From Mesorhizobium terrae (lineage in GTDB: Bacteria; Pseudomonadota; Alphaproteobacteria; Rhizobiales; Rhizobiaceae), in contig NZ_CP044218.1 of assembly GCF_008727715.1 (NCBI RefSeq), forward strand, positions 1,674,001 to 1,738,000: a stretch of 64,000 nt of DNA, given 5' to 3'. Position 1 is the stretch's first letter; the number at the start of each line of letters is the position of its first letter. Shown here piece after piece: positions 63,693-64,000 of the stretch. A program made the position numbers and the translations under genes. A model generated the notes under the pieces. The model saw only the letters and a program-made list of their open reading frames with translations. It did not search any database and was not told the origin of the DNA.

Positions 63693-64000
63693 AAGCGTCG
63701 GATGATGTCCCAGGCCTCTTCCGCAGTATCCACGAAATCGATGATGTCCTGATCGCCGGGCGTGATCGTGCCTTGCTCGGCCAGGAATTCGAGATCGATG
63801 GCGCGCCGCCAGAATTCCTTGCCGAACAGGATCACCGGCACCCGCTCCATGCGACCGGTCTGGATCAGCGTCAGCGTCTCGAAGAACTCGTCCATCGTGC
63901 CGAAGCCGCCGGGGAATACCGCCACCGCCTTCGCCCGCATGACGAAATGCATCTTGCGGATGGCGAAGTAGTGGAAGTTGAAACACAGTTCCGGCGTCAC
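63680..64000 (-). CDS. LOG-family (YvdD/TIGR00730) protein, N terminus cut by window edge
   Basis: The last 106 residues of a Rossmann-fold LOG protein. The hallmark PGGFGTMDEFFETLTLIQTG is present, preceded by FNFHYFAIRKMHFVMRA. Plant LOG enzymes release active cytokinin from its riboside 5'-monophosphate; bacterial homologues are nucleotide 5'-phosphate phosphoribohydrolases of often unclear role. The frame is open to the right edge; the start lies beyond the window. Confidence 0.9.
   Translation of the reverse strand: MTPELCFNFHYFAIRKMHFVMRAKAVAVFPGGFGTMDEFFETLTLIQTGRMERVPVILFGKEFWRRAIDLEFLAEQGTITPGDQDIIDFVDTAEEAWDIIRRFYNL

Overview
The window is 64 kb of high-GC alphaproteobacterial chromosome, most like Mesorhizobium or a close relative in the Phyllobacteriaceae. 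This rests on gene content and style: many oligopeptide-type ABC transporters, a rpmH-rnpA-yidC-engB core block, a PuuA-like glutamine synthetase homologue, DUF817, and strong Shine-Dalgarno sites with some GTG and TTG starts. There is no rRNA, CRISPR array, insertion sequence or integrase. One tRNA gene, tRNA-Arg(ACG), lies at 43.7 kb.

1-5.6 kb: an amino-sugar catabolic locus. A sugar-binding protein (cut by the left edge) and murQ run left. A BadF-type amino-sugar kinase, a GntR/HutC regulator, a GlmS-like SIS deaminase/isomerase and nagA run right in a translationally coupled operon. The divergent promoter region carries two inverted copies of a tandem TGGTATT repeat that look like operators. 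5.6-18.2 kb is mixed: rpe, a glutamine synthetase homologue, a LysR regulator, two glutathione S-transferases, a Zn/Cd-exporting P-type ATPase with a divergent MerR regulator and palindromic operator, a purine permease, a GNAT acetyltransferase, and a divergent hybrid histidine kinase/NarL-type regulator pair.

18.4-43.3 kb: peptide or amide uptake and catabolism. The left part (18.4-27.6 kb) has an oligopeptide ABC transporter with a fused double ATPase, a SelA-like PLP enzyme, an amidohydrolase of the family usually found beside it, RidA and an IclR regulator. Two near-identical 18-bp sites suggest IclR control. The right part (28.1-43.3 kb) has two paralogous sets, each with an RpiR regulator, a dipeptide-binding protein and a cytoplasmic S12 (beta-lactamase-fold) hydrolase. 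Only the rightward set has permeases and ATPases. It is followed by an M81 metallopeptidase and a DadA-like FAD oxidoreductase. Together these look like import of unusual (possibly D-amino-acid or cyclic) peptides, cytoplasmic hydrolysis, and deamination.

43.6-64 kb: core and accessory genes. tRNA-Arg, a sensor kinase, rpmH-rnpA-yidC, a hexapeptide-repeat acetyltransferase and engB are followed by an accessory stretch: a TetR-controlled EmrAB-type efflux pair with two palindromic operators, a Tat-exported MsrB, a fasciclin protein beside an RskA-like anti-sigma factor and ECF sigma factor, an amidase and a methyltransferase. Then come argB, an Lrp regulator divergent from phenylalanine hydroxylase, a MarR regulator divergent from an unannotated 53-residue membrane protein, a GGDEF protein, a pyrimidine 5'-nucleotidase-like HAD protein, DUF817 and a LOG-family protein cut by the right edge.
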